Shown: piece after piece, positions 15,799 through 23,412 of the stretch
How positions within the stretch are numbered: the first letter of the stretch is position 1
Layout of the letters: the number at the start of each line of letters is the position of its first letter
Origin: Amycolatopsis roodepoortensis
Lineage (GTDB): Bacteria > Actinomycetota > Actinomycetes > Mycobacteriales > Pseudonocardiaceae
DNA: 64,000 bases
Direction: 5' to 3'
Assembly (NCBI RefSeq): GCF_014873915.1
Contig: NZ_JADBEJ010000005.1
Location: forward strand, 2,108,001 to 2,172,000
Program-made: the position numbers and the translations under genes
The notes under the pieces: generated by a model
Database searches by the model: none
What the model was told of the DNA's origin: nothing
What the model saw: the letters and a program-made list of their open reading frames with translations, nothing else

Positions 15799-16527
15799 TC
15801 AGACCCGCGCACTGTCCTTACGGTAACGCCTGATCACGAGCGTCCCGAGGATCGCGGTCCACGCCGCCAGCACACCGAGCGCGGCCGGGAGGCTCACGGT
15901 GAGATGGTCGGTGACGACCGGGCGGACCAGCTGGATCAGCCAGTACGTCGGCGTCAACTGAGCGACGTCAGCCATCCACGACGGCATCCCGTCGATCGGG
16001 ATCCACAGGCCGCCGAGGAAACCCATGCCCATCATGACGATCATGTTCAGCGGCTGCATCGACTCCGGCGTGCCGAACTGACCGAGCAGGAGGCCGAGCA
16101 GCACCAGCGGGATCGCGCCGAGCCAGATACCCGCCACGAGCCGCAGCCAGCCGGCGGCGTCGAGATGGACACCCTGGAAGAGGACACCGACCAGCGGGAC
16201 GACGAGCAGCGCCGGCAGGGCGACGAGCATCGCCGAGAGCGCCTTGCCGCCGAGGTAACCGGCGCCGGTCAACGGCGTCAGCCGCAGCTGGCGCTGCCAG
16301 CCGGTGGACCGCTCGATGGCGAGTTTCGTGCCGCTCGTCATCGCGGCGGAAAAGGCCCCGAAGGCCATCATATTGACCATGATCACACCCGCGATGTTCA
16401 CTTCACCCGCGGCGAAGACGTTGGCCTGCAACAGGAACATCAATACCGGGAAGGCGACGGCGAAGAGCACGAACCTGGTCGAACGGAAGGTGCGGACGAT
16501 CTCGGTCTTGAGGTAGGTCGGGTTCAT
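15799..16527 (-). CDS. ABC-2 type transporter permease
   Basis: 242 aa with six predicted helices, starting MNPTYLKTEIVRTFRSTRFVLFAVAFP, the usual ABC2_membrane beginning. The middle contains GVIMVNMMAFGAFSAAMTSGTKLAIERSTGWQRQLRLTPL, a conserved stretch of DrrB-like permeases. The start codon overlaps the ATPase stop (ATGA), giving a coupled two-gene exporter. The substrate may be an antibiotic, lipid or peptide and cannot be read from the sequence. Confidence 0.92.
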   Translation of the reverse strand: MNPTYLKTEIVRTFRSTRFVLFAVAFPVLMFLLQANVFAAGEVNIAGVIMVNMMAFGAFSAAMTSGTKLAIERSTGWQRQLRLTPLTGAGYLGGKALSAMLVALPALLVVPLVGVLFQGVHLDAAGWLRLVAGIWLGAIPLVLLGLLLGQFGTPESMQPLNMIVMMGMGFLGGLWIPIDGMPSWMADVAQLTPTYWLIQLVRPVVTDHLTVSLPAALGVLAAWTAILGTLVIRRYRKDSARV

Positions 16528-17441
16528 CGGACGGCTTCCTCGCTGGTCGTCAGGGAAAGGAACGCGCCTTCGAGGCCGACGGCGCTGATCTCGATGTCGT
16601 GGGCTTCGGGTACGTGGCTCAGCAACGCCCGCAGCGTCGCGTCGGAATCGGAACTGGAGATCGCCACACGGCCGGCGCGGAGTTCGAAGCCGGTGACCGC
16701 GGGCAGCGCCGCGATCACCGGCTCCGCCGCCGCGGGCACCGCCGCGCGGATCGTGCGCCCCCCGGCCAGCGCACGGACCTGCGCGACCGAACCGTCCGCG
16801 ACGATCCGGCCCGACCGCATCAGCACGACCCGGTCGGCGAACTCTTCGGCCTCTTCGAGATAGTGGGTCGCGAACAGGACGGTGCGGCCGGAGTTCGTGT
16901 ACTCGTACATGGACTTCCAGAACTCGCGGCGCGTGCCGACGTCCATCGCGGCGGTCGGCTCGTCGAGGATCAGCAGATCGGGGTCGCTCACGAGCGCGAC
17001 GGCGAACCGCACGCGCTGCTTCTGCCCACCGGAAAGCTTGGTGGAGCGCCGGTTCGCGATGTCCTCGATCCCGGCGCGGCGCAACGCCTCGCGCACGGGC
17101 ATCGGCTCGCGATGCAGCGCCGCGACCATGCCGAGGGTCTCCGCGACCGTGAGATCCTCGACGAGCGCGCCGCCCTGCAGCATCGCGCCGATCATCCCGT
17201 CGCCGACCGCGTCACCCGGCTCCCGCCCGAAGACGGTCACGGTGCCGGCATCGGGTTTCGAGAGCCCCAGGATCATGTCGACCGTGGTGGATTTGCCCGC
17301 GCCGTTGGGGCCGAGGAGGGCGACCACCTCGCCCGGCGCGATCGTCAGGTCCACACCGTCGACGGCGTGGACGTCCCCATAGTGCTTACGCAGCCCGGAA
17401 AGCCGGACCGCCGCCCCCGCGGTGATGTCTTGTTCTCGCAT
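16524..17441 (-). CDS. ABC transporter ATP-binding protein, DrrA-like
   Basis: 305 aa. Walker A is GPNGAGKST, the signature is LSGGQKQR, Walker B is DLLILDEPTAAMD and the H-loop is LFATHYLEEAEEFADRV. The C-terminal extension of about 80 residues after the nucleotide-binding domain is as in drug-resistance ATPases. First gene of the run ATPase-permease-kinase-regulator, an exporter with its own two-component control. The promoter is expected in 17442-17520, between this start and the 17521-17575 hairpin. Confidence 0.95.
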   Translation of the reverse strand: MREQDITAGAAVRLSGLRKHYGDVHAVDGVDLTIAPGEVVALLGPNGAGKSTTVDMILGLSKPDAGTVTVFGREPGDAVGDGMIGAMLQGGALVEDLTVAETLGMVAALHREPMPVREALRRAGIEDIANRRSTKLSGGQKQRVRFAVALVSDPDLLILDEPTAAMDVGTRREFWKSMYEYTNSGRTVLFATHYLEEAEEFADRVVLMRSGRIVADGSVAQVRALAGGRTIRAAVPAAAEPVIAALPAVTGFELRAGRVAISSSDSDATLRALLSHVPEAHDIEISAVGLEGAFLSLTTSEEAVR

Positions 17442-17520
17442 ACTCAGAGCTTGTCGCGCGGGGGCGTCCCGGCCTTGGGCCGCGCGTCACGACCTGGGGG
17501 TGACAGTTGTCAGGGGTATA

Positions 17521-17575
17521 GCGCGTGAAGGCCCCCTTCCCTCGGCTGAGCCGAGGGAAGGGGGCCTTCACGCGC
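17521..17575. terminator. 26-bp-arm perfect hairpin between glyS and the ABC operon
   Basis: Left arm 17521-17546 (GCGCGTGAAGGCCCCCTTCC, then CTCGGC) is exactly complementary to 17550-17575, with a 3-nt loop (TGA), followed on the + strand by six A. It is 13 nt downstream of the glyS stop; on the minus strand the T run precedes the stem. It probably terminates glyS transcripts and insulates the ABC promoter region. Confidence 0.85.
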
Positions 17576-17587
17576 AAAAAACGGAAC

Positions 17588-18976
17588 TCAGGCGCCGATC
17601 AGGCGCCCCGCCAGATAGGACTCCAGCTTGTCGATCGCGACCCGCTCCTGCGCCATGGTGTCGCGCTCCCGCACGGTCACCGCGTGGTCGTTGAGCGAGT
17701 CGAAGTCGACGGTGACGCAGTACGGCGTCCCGATCTCGTCCTGGCGCCGGTAGCGGCGGCCGATCGCGCCGGCGTCGTCGAAGTCGACGTTCCAGTGCTT
17801 GCGCAGCGCCGCGGCGACGTCGCGCGCCTTCGGCGTGAGGTCGGCGTTGCGCGACAACGGGAGCACGGCGACCTTGAACGGCGCGAGCCGGTAGTCCAGC
17901 TTGAGCACCGCGCGGGTGTCGGTGCTGCCCTTGGCGTTCGGCACCTCTTCCTCGTGGTAGGCGTCGACGAGGAACGCCATCATCGACCGGCCGACACCGG
18001 CCGCAGGCTCGATGACGAACGGGCGGAACCGCTGCTTCGTGGCCTGGTCGAAGAACGACAGGTCGACACCGGAGTGGTTCGAGTGCGTCGTGAGGTCGAA
18101 GTCGGTGCGGTTCGCGATGCCTTCGAGCTCGCCCCATTCCTGGCCGGCGTTGAACGCGAAGCGGTACTCGACGTCGACGGTGCGCTTCGAGTAGTGGGAG
18201 AGCTTTTCCTTCGGGTGCTCGTAAAGACGGAGGTTGTCCGCCTTGATCCCGAGGTCCTTGTACCACTCGGTGCGCGCGTCGATCCAGTACTGGTGCCAGG
18301 TCTCGTCCTCGCCCGGCTCGACGAAGAACTCCATCTCCATCTGCTCGAACTCGCGCGTGCGGAAGATGAAGTTGCCCGGCGTGATCTCGTTCCGGAACGA
18401 CTTGCCGATCTGGCCGATGCCGAACGGCGGCTTCTTGCGCGCCGCGGTCTGCACGTTGAGGAAGTTGATGAAGATGCCCTGCGCGGTCTCCGGGCGGAGG
18501 TAGTGCACGCCCTCCTCGGACTCGACCGGGCCGAGGTAGGTCTTGAGCATCATGTTGAAGTCACGCGGCGCGGTGTACTGCCCGCGGGTGCCGCAGTTCG
18601 GGCACGGCACCTCGGACAGGTCGTCCTCGGACACCTCCTTGCCCGAGCGGGCGGAGAAGTCCTCGGCCAGCTGGTCGGCGCGGAAACGCTTGTGGCAGGA
18701 CAGACATTCGATCAGCGGGTCGGTGAAGACGTCGAGGTGACCCGACGCGACCCACACCTGGCGCGGCAGGATGACCGAGGAGTCGAGGCCGACGACGTCG
18801 TCGCGGCTCTGCACGACGGTCTTCCACCACTGGCGCTTGATGTTGTCCTTGAGTTCGACACCGAGGGGCCCGTAGTCCCACGCCGACTTGGTACCGCCGT
18901 AGATCTCTCCACACGGGAAAACGAAGCCTCGACGCTTGCACAGGCTGACGACGGTCTCAATGGTGTTGGCGGGCAC
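17588..18976 (-). CDS. glyS: Glycyl-tRNA synthetase (alpha2 type)
   Basis: 462 aa, class II. Motif 2 is visible in GKSFRNEITPGNFIFRTREFEQMEMEF and motif 3 in the C-terminal catalytic part (VGRSMMAFLVDAYHEEE). A zinc-binding insertion carries CLSC (about 93-96) and CPNC (about 123-126). The N-terminus MPANTIETVVSLCKRRGFVFP and the segment EIYGGTKSAWDYGPLG match the archaeal/eukaryal-like dimeric GlyRS used by actinobacteria. It charges tRNA-Gly in the cytoplasm. Located upstream of smtB-zur as in M. tuberculosis (Rv2357c). No T-box leader was recognised upstream. Confidence 0.98.
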   Translation of the reverse strand: MPANTIETVVSLCKRRGFVFPCGEIYGGTKSAWDYGPLGVELKDNIKRQWWKTVVQSRDDVVGLDSSVILPRQVWVASGHLDVFTDPLIECLSCHKRFRADQLAEDFSARSGKEVSEDDLSEVPCPNCGTRGQYTAPRDFNMMLKTYLGPVESEEGVHYLRPETAQGIFINFLNVQTAARKKPPFGIGQIGKSFRNEITPGNFIFRTREFEQMEMEFFVEPGEDETWHQYWIDARTEWYKDLGIKADNLRLYEHPKEKLSHYSKRTVDVEYRFAFNAGQEWGELEGIANRTDFDLTTHSNHSGVDLSFFDQATKQRFRPFVIEPAAGVGRSMMAFLVDAYHEEEVPNAKGSTDTRAVLKLDYRLAPFKVAVLPLSRNADLTPKARDVAAALRKHWNVDFDDAGAIGRRYRRQDEIGTPYCVTVDFDSLNDHAVTVRERDTMAQERVAIDKLESYLAGRLIGA

Positions 18977-18993
18977 TCCACGCTCCGAAGCAT

Positions 18994-19060
18994 GCGGGGA
19001 CGGGTATGGACTAGAAGGACCAGACTAACCGCCCGTCCCCGCACGACCTCCGGCGAGGTC
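18994..19060 (-). terminator. Two inverted repeats downstream of the sortase gene
   Basis: GACCTC-CGGC-GAGGTC (19045-19060) forms a 6-bp hairpin 7 nt after the sortase stop. GCGGGGACGGG (18994-19004) pairs perfectly with CCCGTCCCCGC (19032-19042) across a 27-nt loop, ending 17 nt before the glyS start. They may end sortase transcription or form a glyS leader structure. Neither has a U tract. Confidence 0.5.
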
Positions 19061-19067
19061 GGACCGC

Positions 19068-19730
19068 TCAGGGCCTGCTGACCAACGAGGCGGTGACGAT
19101 GCGGTTGTCCTCGTAACCGTCGGTCCCGCCGACGTACTCGCCGCCGCAGGTGACCAGCACCAGCCGATGCGGCCCGTCCGGTCCGAACAGCTTCTCCGAC
19201 TGTTCGGCGAGCTTCGTCTTGTGCACGGTGACGACCTCGCCGATCTTGTAGACCCACTTGCCGCCGTCGGTGTCGACGACGTCGACCTGCTGACCGGTCT
19301 TGAGCCGCCAAAGTTCGTCGAACGGGCCCTTCTTCCCCTTCCAGTTCACATGCCCGGAAAGCAGGGAAGCACCCTGGTCGGCGCCCAGTTTCGCGCCCCA
19401 CCAGGTGGCTTCGTCGAGACCCTCGGGGATGGGGAGGGTCCCGTCCGCGGTCAGTTCCTTGCGGATCAGTTTCGCCGTGCCGCCACCGGGGAGCCGGACC
19501 GTGCCGGGCGCCTGTCCCGTGTCGGCCGGAGTCTGCGCCTGCTGTCCCGCCGACGTGTCCGCCTGACCGGGGGCGGCCGCGACGACAGGATCACTCTTTC
19601 CGGTGAACACCAGCACCGAGACCACGGCCGCCACCACGAAGATCGCGGCGCCGATGAGGATCAACCCCAGGCTGGAGCGCTTTTTCGGCCGCTCCTCGCT
19701 CGCCGTGCCGTCGTCGATCTGTCCCACCAT
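19068..19730 (-). CDS. Class F sortase (first copy)
   Basis: 220 aa. One N-terminal membrane anchor (about 21-43) and a flexible Ala/Gln/Pro linker precede the sortase fold. The catalytic triad is H127 (SGHVNW), C195 (LVLVTCGG) and R210 (EDNRIV). Class F sortases of actinobacteria lack long insertions and attach or process surface proteins outside the membrane. A second class F sortase lies just upstream in the same direction, and both share the GTDGYxDNR and GPHRLVLVTCGG motifs, so they are tandem paralogues. The substrate may be the secreted protein encoded next to them. Confidence 0.93.
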   Translation of the reverse strand: MVGQIDDGTASEERPKKRSSLGLILIGAAIFVVAAVVSVLVFTGKSDPVVAAAPGQADTSAGQQAQTPADTGQAPGTVRLPGGGTAKLIRKELTADGTLPIPEGLDEATWWGAKLGADQGASLLSGHVNWKGKKGPFDELWRLKTGQQVDVVDTDGGKWVYKIGEVVTVHKTKLAEQSEKLFGPDGPHRLVLVTCGGEYVGGTDGYEDNRIVTASLVSRP

Positions 19731-19816
19731 CGGGTATTACTCCTTGCTCGCGTCAAGCCGCCGGAGCGGCCGGTGTCGCTAGACACGCGACGCGAGCCGC
19801 GAGTGGTTGCACCGAC

Positions 19817-19846
19817 TTCCCGCATTCAGAGGACGAAAAGCGGGAA
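19817..19846. repeat. Hairpin with CATTCAGAGGAC core between the two sortase genes
   Basis: TTCCCGC (19817-19823) and GCGGGAA (19840-19846) form a 7-bp stem. The loop carries CATTCAGAGGAC, identical to the arm core of the 6721-6770 hairpin. It follows the second sortase stop directly and looks like a degenerate copy acting as an intra-cluster terminator. Confidence 0.65.
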
Positions 19847-20479
19847 TCAGGCGGGCGGCCCGGAAACGGGAGTCGCGACGATGACCCGGTTGTCCCGGTA
19901 ACCGTCCGTACCCCCGAGGTAGTCGCCGCCGCAGGTGACCAGCACCAGCCGATGCGGCCCGCTCTGCGCGAACAGCTTCGCCGCCTGCGCGGGCAGGTCG
20001 TTCTTGTGCACGGTGACGACCTCGCGCACGCGATAGACCCAGATACCGCCCGCCGCGTCGCTGACGGCCACCTCCTGGCCCTCGCGCATCCGCCACAGCT
20101 CGTCGAACGGCCCTTTGACGCCACCCCAGTTGACGTGCCCGGAGATCAGCGACGTCCCCGCTTCCGCGCCGAGCCGCACACCCCACCACGCCGCGTCGCC
20201 GAGACCGCGCGGGATCGGGAGGACACCCTGAGCGGTGACCTCGGACCGGACGAGTCTCGCCGACCCGCCTTCGGGCAGGCGGATCGTGCCGGGCCGCTGC
20301 CCCCGTTTCGAACTGTCGGCGGGCAGCGCCAAGGGAGCACCGTCCTCACCCGGCATGACCGCGGGTTCGGCGAACGACACCGCCGGCGGTTCCGGCGGGA
20401 TCCAGGTCAGCACGACCACGCCCGCTGAGATGGCGATCGCGGTGACCACGGCGGACAGTCCCGCCAGCCAGGGCCGCAC
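19847..20479 (-). CDS. Class F sortase (second copy)
   Basis: 210 aa. A signal-anchor helix (about 5-26) and a short acidic/proline linker precede the domain. The triad is H115 (SGHVNW), C183 (LVLVTCGG) and R198 (RDNRVI). It is paralogous to the neighbouring sortase, with the same spacing between His, Cys and Arg. It starts 6 nt after the stop of the secreted wall-anchored protein, so the two are co-transcribed, making that protein the likeliest client. Class F sortases often recognise LPxTG-like motifs, but none is present in that neighbour. Confidence 0.93.
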   Translation of the reverse strand: MRPWLAGLSAVVTAIAISAGVVVLTWIPPEPPAVSFAEPAVMPGEDGAPLALPADSSKRGQRPGTIRLPEGGSARLVRSEVTAQGVLPIPRGLGDAAWWGVRLGAEAGTSLISGHVNWGGVKGPFDELWRMREGQEVAVSDAAGGIWVYRVREVVTVHKNDLPAQAAKLFAQSGPHRLVLVTCGGDYLGGTDGYRDNRVIVATPVSGPPA

Positions 20480-20485
20480 GGGCCG

Positions 20486-21556
20486 CTACTTCTCCCGCAG
20501 CGGCGCGGGCTTGCGACGGCGAAGCATCAGCATGGCCGCGGCGCCGACGAGGATGCCGCCGCCCAGCAGCCCGAGCCCGACCACGGTCCGCGTCGAGTCC
20601 TCGGCCTGCGGCGGGATACCGCCCGCGGGCACCGTCCCCGGCACCGCGGGCTGCTCGGGCGCCGCGCCCGGTCCCGTACCACCGGCGGGCTTCGCCACGA
20701 AGTTCCTCGGGATCGCGCAGCTCACGCCGCCGAGCACGACCGTCGTGCGGGCCTCGCGCAGATCCTTGCCCGTCTCGTCGCGCACGTGCGTGACGATGTC
20801 CACTTTCCAGCCCGCGACCGCGGTCACGTCGCCGGCGCGCCAGCCGTCCTGCCGGATGAGCTGGTCGAAGGCGGTCACGCGTGTCACGGTCAGGTCGGAG
20901 GTGGTCTTGTCCTTGCTGAGGCTCTCGTTCTTGATCATCGACGGCGGACCGAGCTTGAGTCCCTTGACGTCGACCCCCGAAGCACCGGACGGCTTGAGGT
21001 CGCCGTTCTCGCCCCGCACCCAGATCTTGCCGACGCTGGTCGACGACGTCGCCTTGCCCGGCGCGGCACAGTCGACCGAGCTCTTCGCGCCTTCGAGCAC
21101 CAGCACGGTGTTGTCGAGCGGCTTCGCGCCGCCGCGCCCGTTGTCGATCAGGGCGTAGTTGCTTTCCGCGACCGCCGTCGGGACCGTGGTCTGCTGCAGC
21201 GCGGCGACCACGTTGTGATCACGGCTGGCGATCCCGGCCGGGAACGGGCTCTGCGCGCCGTAGCGGCCCAGGTTGATGGCCCATTTGTCACCGAGGGTGC
21301 CCTGCTCGCCGGCGTCACGCGGGACGACGGTGCGGTCCGGGGAGAGTTTCGACTGGCCGGGCGTCAACGGCGAACGCTGGGTCTCGGTGATCAGCGATCC
21401 CGGGTTCCCGATCCGCACCGACGCCACGTTCGCGAACGACACGGGGCCGGTCTTCTCATCGACGGCCTTCGTCGTCTGCGCCGAGGCCAGCCCCGGAACC
21501 GACGCCAAAGCGACGGCCGCCGTCGCGGCGGCCAGCTTCGTCACGAAACGAGTCAT
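20486..21556 (-). CDS. Secreted surface protein with C-terminal membrane anchor
   Basis: 356 aa from the ATG ending at 21556; longer upstream reading crosses the promoter region. The signal peptide is clear (MTRFVTKLAAATAAVALASV, cleavage after ASA near 27). The mature part holds a repeat-poor beta-rich domain with Cys in SVDCAAPGK and GGVSCAIP. A Pro/Ala/Gly linker (about 295-325), one helix (VVGLGLLGGGILVGAAAML) and the basic tail RRRKPAPLREK follow. This is the layout of wall-anchored proteins, but I see no LPxTG before the helix; the closest stretch is GGIPPQAED. It is the first gene of the sortase operon. Confidence 0.8.
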   Translation of the reverse strand: MTRFVTKLAAATAAVALASVPGLASAQTTKAVDEKTGPVSFANVASVRIGNPGSLITETQRSPLTPGQSKLSPDRTVVPRDAGEQGTLGDKWAINLGRYGAQSPFPAGIASRDHNVVAALQQTTVPTAVAESNYALIDNGRGGAKPLDNTVLVLEGAKSSVDCAAPGKATSSTSVGKIWVRGENGDLKPSGASGVDVKGLKLGPPSMIKNESLSKDKTTSDLTVTRVTAFDQLIRQDGWRAGDVTAVAGWKVDIVTHVRDETGKDLREARTTVVLGGVSCAIPRNFVAKPAGGTGPGAAPEQPAVPGTVPAGGIPPQAEDSTRTVVGLGLLGGGILVGAAAMLMLRRRKPAPLREK

Positions 21557-21782
21557 GTCTCCCCACTGCCTTCTCCGGGCACTCAGAGCGCGGTCGTCAG
21601 TGTGAAGCGACGAAACGCTCCGCGACAACCTTGCACCGTTGGCGACGACATGCGAAGCGGAATGGTCATTTCTTCGCGAAGTCACCCGAATGGAGCAGTA
21701 ACGTCGCCGCCAAGTGGTCGCCCGGTCGGCGAACAGACCAGCCGGGACGGGAACACTAAGATGGACTGGACTGTTACTGGCA

Positions 21783-21799
21783 ATGACTTCGGAAATCAT
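21783..21799. promoter_or_regulatory. Palindrome upstream of smtB-zur, candidate metal-regulator operator
   Basis: ATGACTTC-G-GAAATCAT is a 17-bp palindrome with one mismatched pair, 20 nt before the chosen start of the ArsR/SmtB gene. Its position and symmetry suit autoregulation by SmtB or Zur. It is only loosely similar to known Zur boxes. Confidence 0.45.
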
Positions 21800-21818
21800 G
21801 ATGGACTTGGAGGCCGCG

Positions 21819-22202
21819 ATGGCTACGGTGACCCCGGATTCGGCCGCCGCGGGCCTCGCGGAGGACCCCGGACCGCATTCGTCCGCCCGTCCCCCCGCCG
21901 AACCCGCCGTGCCGGCATCGCCCGCCGTGCTCGCGGACGCGGGTGACCTGCTCCGGGCCCTCGCCGCCCCCGTGCGCATCGCCATCGTGCTGCAGCTGCG
22001 TAACGCGGACCGATGCGTCCACGAACTGGTGGACACGCTCGATGTCGCGCAGCCGCTGATCAGCCAGCACCTGCGGGTACTGAAGACCGCGGGGGTCGTA
22101 CAGGGTGAGCGACGCGGCCGTGAGGTGGTGTACCGGCTGGTCGACGATCACCTTGCGCATATCGTGGTGGACGCCGTAGCCCACGTTCAGGAGGGGAAGT
22201 GA
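21819..22202 (+). CDS. smtB: ArsR/SmtB-family metal-responsive repressor
   Basis: 127 aa. Start chosen at ATG 21819 because GGAGG lies 5 nt upstream; in-frame ATGs at 21783 and 21798 are possible but lie in the candidate operator. After a flexible Ala/Pro-rich N-terminus, the winged helix spans about 37-125 with VAQPLISQHLRVLKTAGVV as recognition region. The alpha5 zinc-site ligands are all present at SmtB spacing: D109, H111, H122 and E125. It is followed 2 nt later by zur, the same pair as Rv2358-Rv2359 in M. tuberculosis, where SmtB releases DNA on zinc binding and so relieves repression of zur. Confidence 0.93.
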   Translation: MATVTPDSAAAGLAEDPGPHSSARPPAEPAVPASPAVLADAGDLLRALAAPVRIAIVLQLRNADRCVHELVDTLDVAQPLISQHLRVLKTAGVVQGERRGREVVYRLVDDHLAHIVVDAVAHVQEGK

Positions 22203-22204
22203 GC

Positions 22205-22618
22205 ATGAGTCCGACGACGGCCAACAGTTCCGCGCCGGTGCCGGGACGCCGGTCGACGAAACAGCGGGCCGCCGTGGTGGAGCTGCTCAAGGAGATCGAC
22301 GACTTCCGTTCCGCCCAGGAACTGCACGACGAGCTGCGCAAACGCGGCGACGGTATCGGGCTCACCACGGTGTACCGGACGCTGCAGTCGCTCTCGGAGG
22401 CCGGCGAGATCGACGTTCTGCGCACCGACACCGGCGAGGCCATCTACCGGCGCTGCTCGTCGCACCACCACCATCACCTCGTGTGCCGGATCTGCGGCAG
22501 CACCGTCGAGGTCGAGGGACCGGCCGTGGAGCGGTGGGCCGAGAAGATCGCCTCGGAGCACGGCTTCTCCGACATCAGCCACACCGTGGAGATCGTCGGT
22601 ACCTGCTCGAACCACTGA
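22205..22618 (+). CDS. zur: Zinc uptake regulator, Fur family
   Basis: 137 aa from ATG 22205 with AGGAGGGG upstream; a GTG at 22199 is an alternative. The winged helix covers about 15-85 (STKQRAAVVELLKEIDDFRSAQELHDELRK). The metal-binding hinge HHHHHLVCRICG supplies sensory and structural ligands. The second structural pair near the end reads GTCSNH, so the usual CxxC is CxxH here. With zinc bound it represses uptake and zinc-sparing genes. It is coupled to smtB and convergent with a DUF1980/permease pair separated by a hairpin repeat. Confidence 0.95.
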   Translation: MSPTTANSSAPVPGRRSTKQRAAVVELLKEIDDFRSAQELHDELRKRGDGIGLTTVYRTLQSLSEAGEIDVLRTDTGEAIYRRCSSHHHHHLVCRICGSTVEVEGPAVERWAEKIASEHGFSDISHTVEIVGTCSNH

Positions 22619-22625
22619 CAGCTGG

Positions 22626-22677
22626 GCCCTCGTGAGTGGTAAGGACGGTTAGAACCGTCCTTACCACTCACGAGGGC
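22626..22677. repeat. Hairpin repeat, GTGAGTGGTAAGGACGGTT family
   Basis: Perfect 25-bp arms (22626-22650 and 22653-22677) with spacer AG lie 8 nt after the zur stop and 9 nt before the stop of the convergent gene. Probably a shared bidirectional terminator. Confidence 0.92.
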
Positions 22678-22686
22678 TTAGCGGGA

Positions 22687-23412
22687 TCAGTACTCGTACG
22701 GGTCCTTCGGCGCCGGCACCTGCCGCACCGACGTGAGCGTCAAGTCCGGCATATAGCTGTTCTCCCGCACCGCGGTCCCCGGCACGACCGTCCCGGTGAC
22801 CTCCAGCCAGGTGTCGTCCCCGAAGCCCGACGCGCCCTCGCCCACCATCCGCACGGTGATCGGGTAGGCGTCGGCGGCACAGCAGCCGATCACCATCCTG
22901 GCCAGCATCGTGTTGCCCTCGTTGTGCACCACGAACCCGGACAGCCGCACCGTCCGCCCGTTCAGCGAGCCGCTGGAATCCCAGCCCGCCCGGCTGACGA
23001 ACTCGTTGACCTCCAACGGGACCACGTCCCCGGCGGGCAGCGGCGGGAAGGCGGCCGCGTTGCTCGCCGAAGCGCTTTGCGGCGCCCTGGCCTCCGTGCG
23101 GGTCACCGAATCGGCGCCCAGCGCGGGCGGCGCGACCAGGAACACGGCCAGCACCGGCACCATCAGCAACCAGGCCGACCGGGTGTTGTGCTCGTGCGCG
23201 TGGACGTGCCCGGACACGACGGCGGCGGCCCGCGCGGCCAGCAGGTCGCGGACGATCGCGACCGCGCCCAGCGCGACCATCACCGCGCCGCCGGCGATGA
23301 TCCACGGCTGCTGCGCGGGTTTGACGTAGCGCAGGTAGTCGCCGTTGATCGTGATCTTGAGCAGCGCCCCGCCGAGCAGGATCAGCAGGATGTTCTGGGT
23401 CTCGCGTTTCAC
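22687..23412 (-). CDS. TIGR03943/DUF1980 family protein, permease partner
   Basis: 241 aa. Start at GTG 23412 (VKRETQN) with GGAGG 6 nt upstream; its GTGA overlaps the permease stop. Two N-terminal helices flank a His-rich cytoplasmic loop (GHVHAHEHNTRS), a third helix follows (LLMVPVLAVFLV), and the extracytoplasmic C-terminal domain contains GRTVRLSGFVVHNEG and MVIGCCAADAYPITV. Proteins of this family always pair with the ArsP-like permease encoded upstream, as here. The His-rich loop and the neighbouring Zur suggest metal handling, but the transported substrate is not known. Confidence 0.85.
   Translation of the reverse strand: MKRETQNILLILLGGALLKITINGDYLRYVKPAQQPWIIAGGAVMVALGAVAIVRDLLAARAAAVVSGHVHAHEHNTRSAWLLMVPVLAVFLVAPPALGADSVTRTEARAPQSASASNAAAFPPLPAGDVVPLEVNEFVSRAGWDSSGSLNGRTVRLSGFVVHNEGNTMLARMVIGCCAADAYPITVRMVGEGASGFGDDTWLEVTGTVVPGTAVRENSYMPDLTLTSVRQVPAPKDPYEY

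Noticed and set aside
15598..17528. Long + strand frames antisense to the ABC transporter genes
   Set aside because: They mirror well-supported minus-strand genes and encode Arg/Ala/Pro-rich sequence with no family.
18977..19067. T-box riboswitch before glyS
   Set aside because: No AGGGTGGNACCGCG-like antiterminator or specifier loop is present; only a long-loop inverted repeat.
20486..20640. LPxTG sorting motif in the secreted protein tail
   Set aside because: No LPxTG or close variant is found before the terminal helix.
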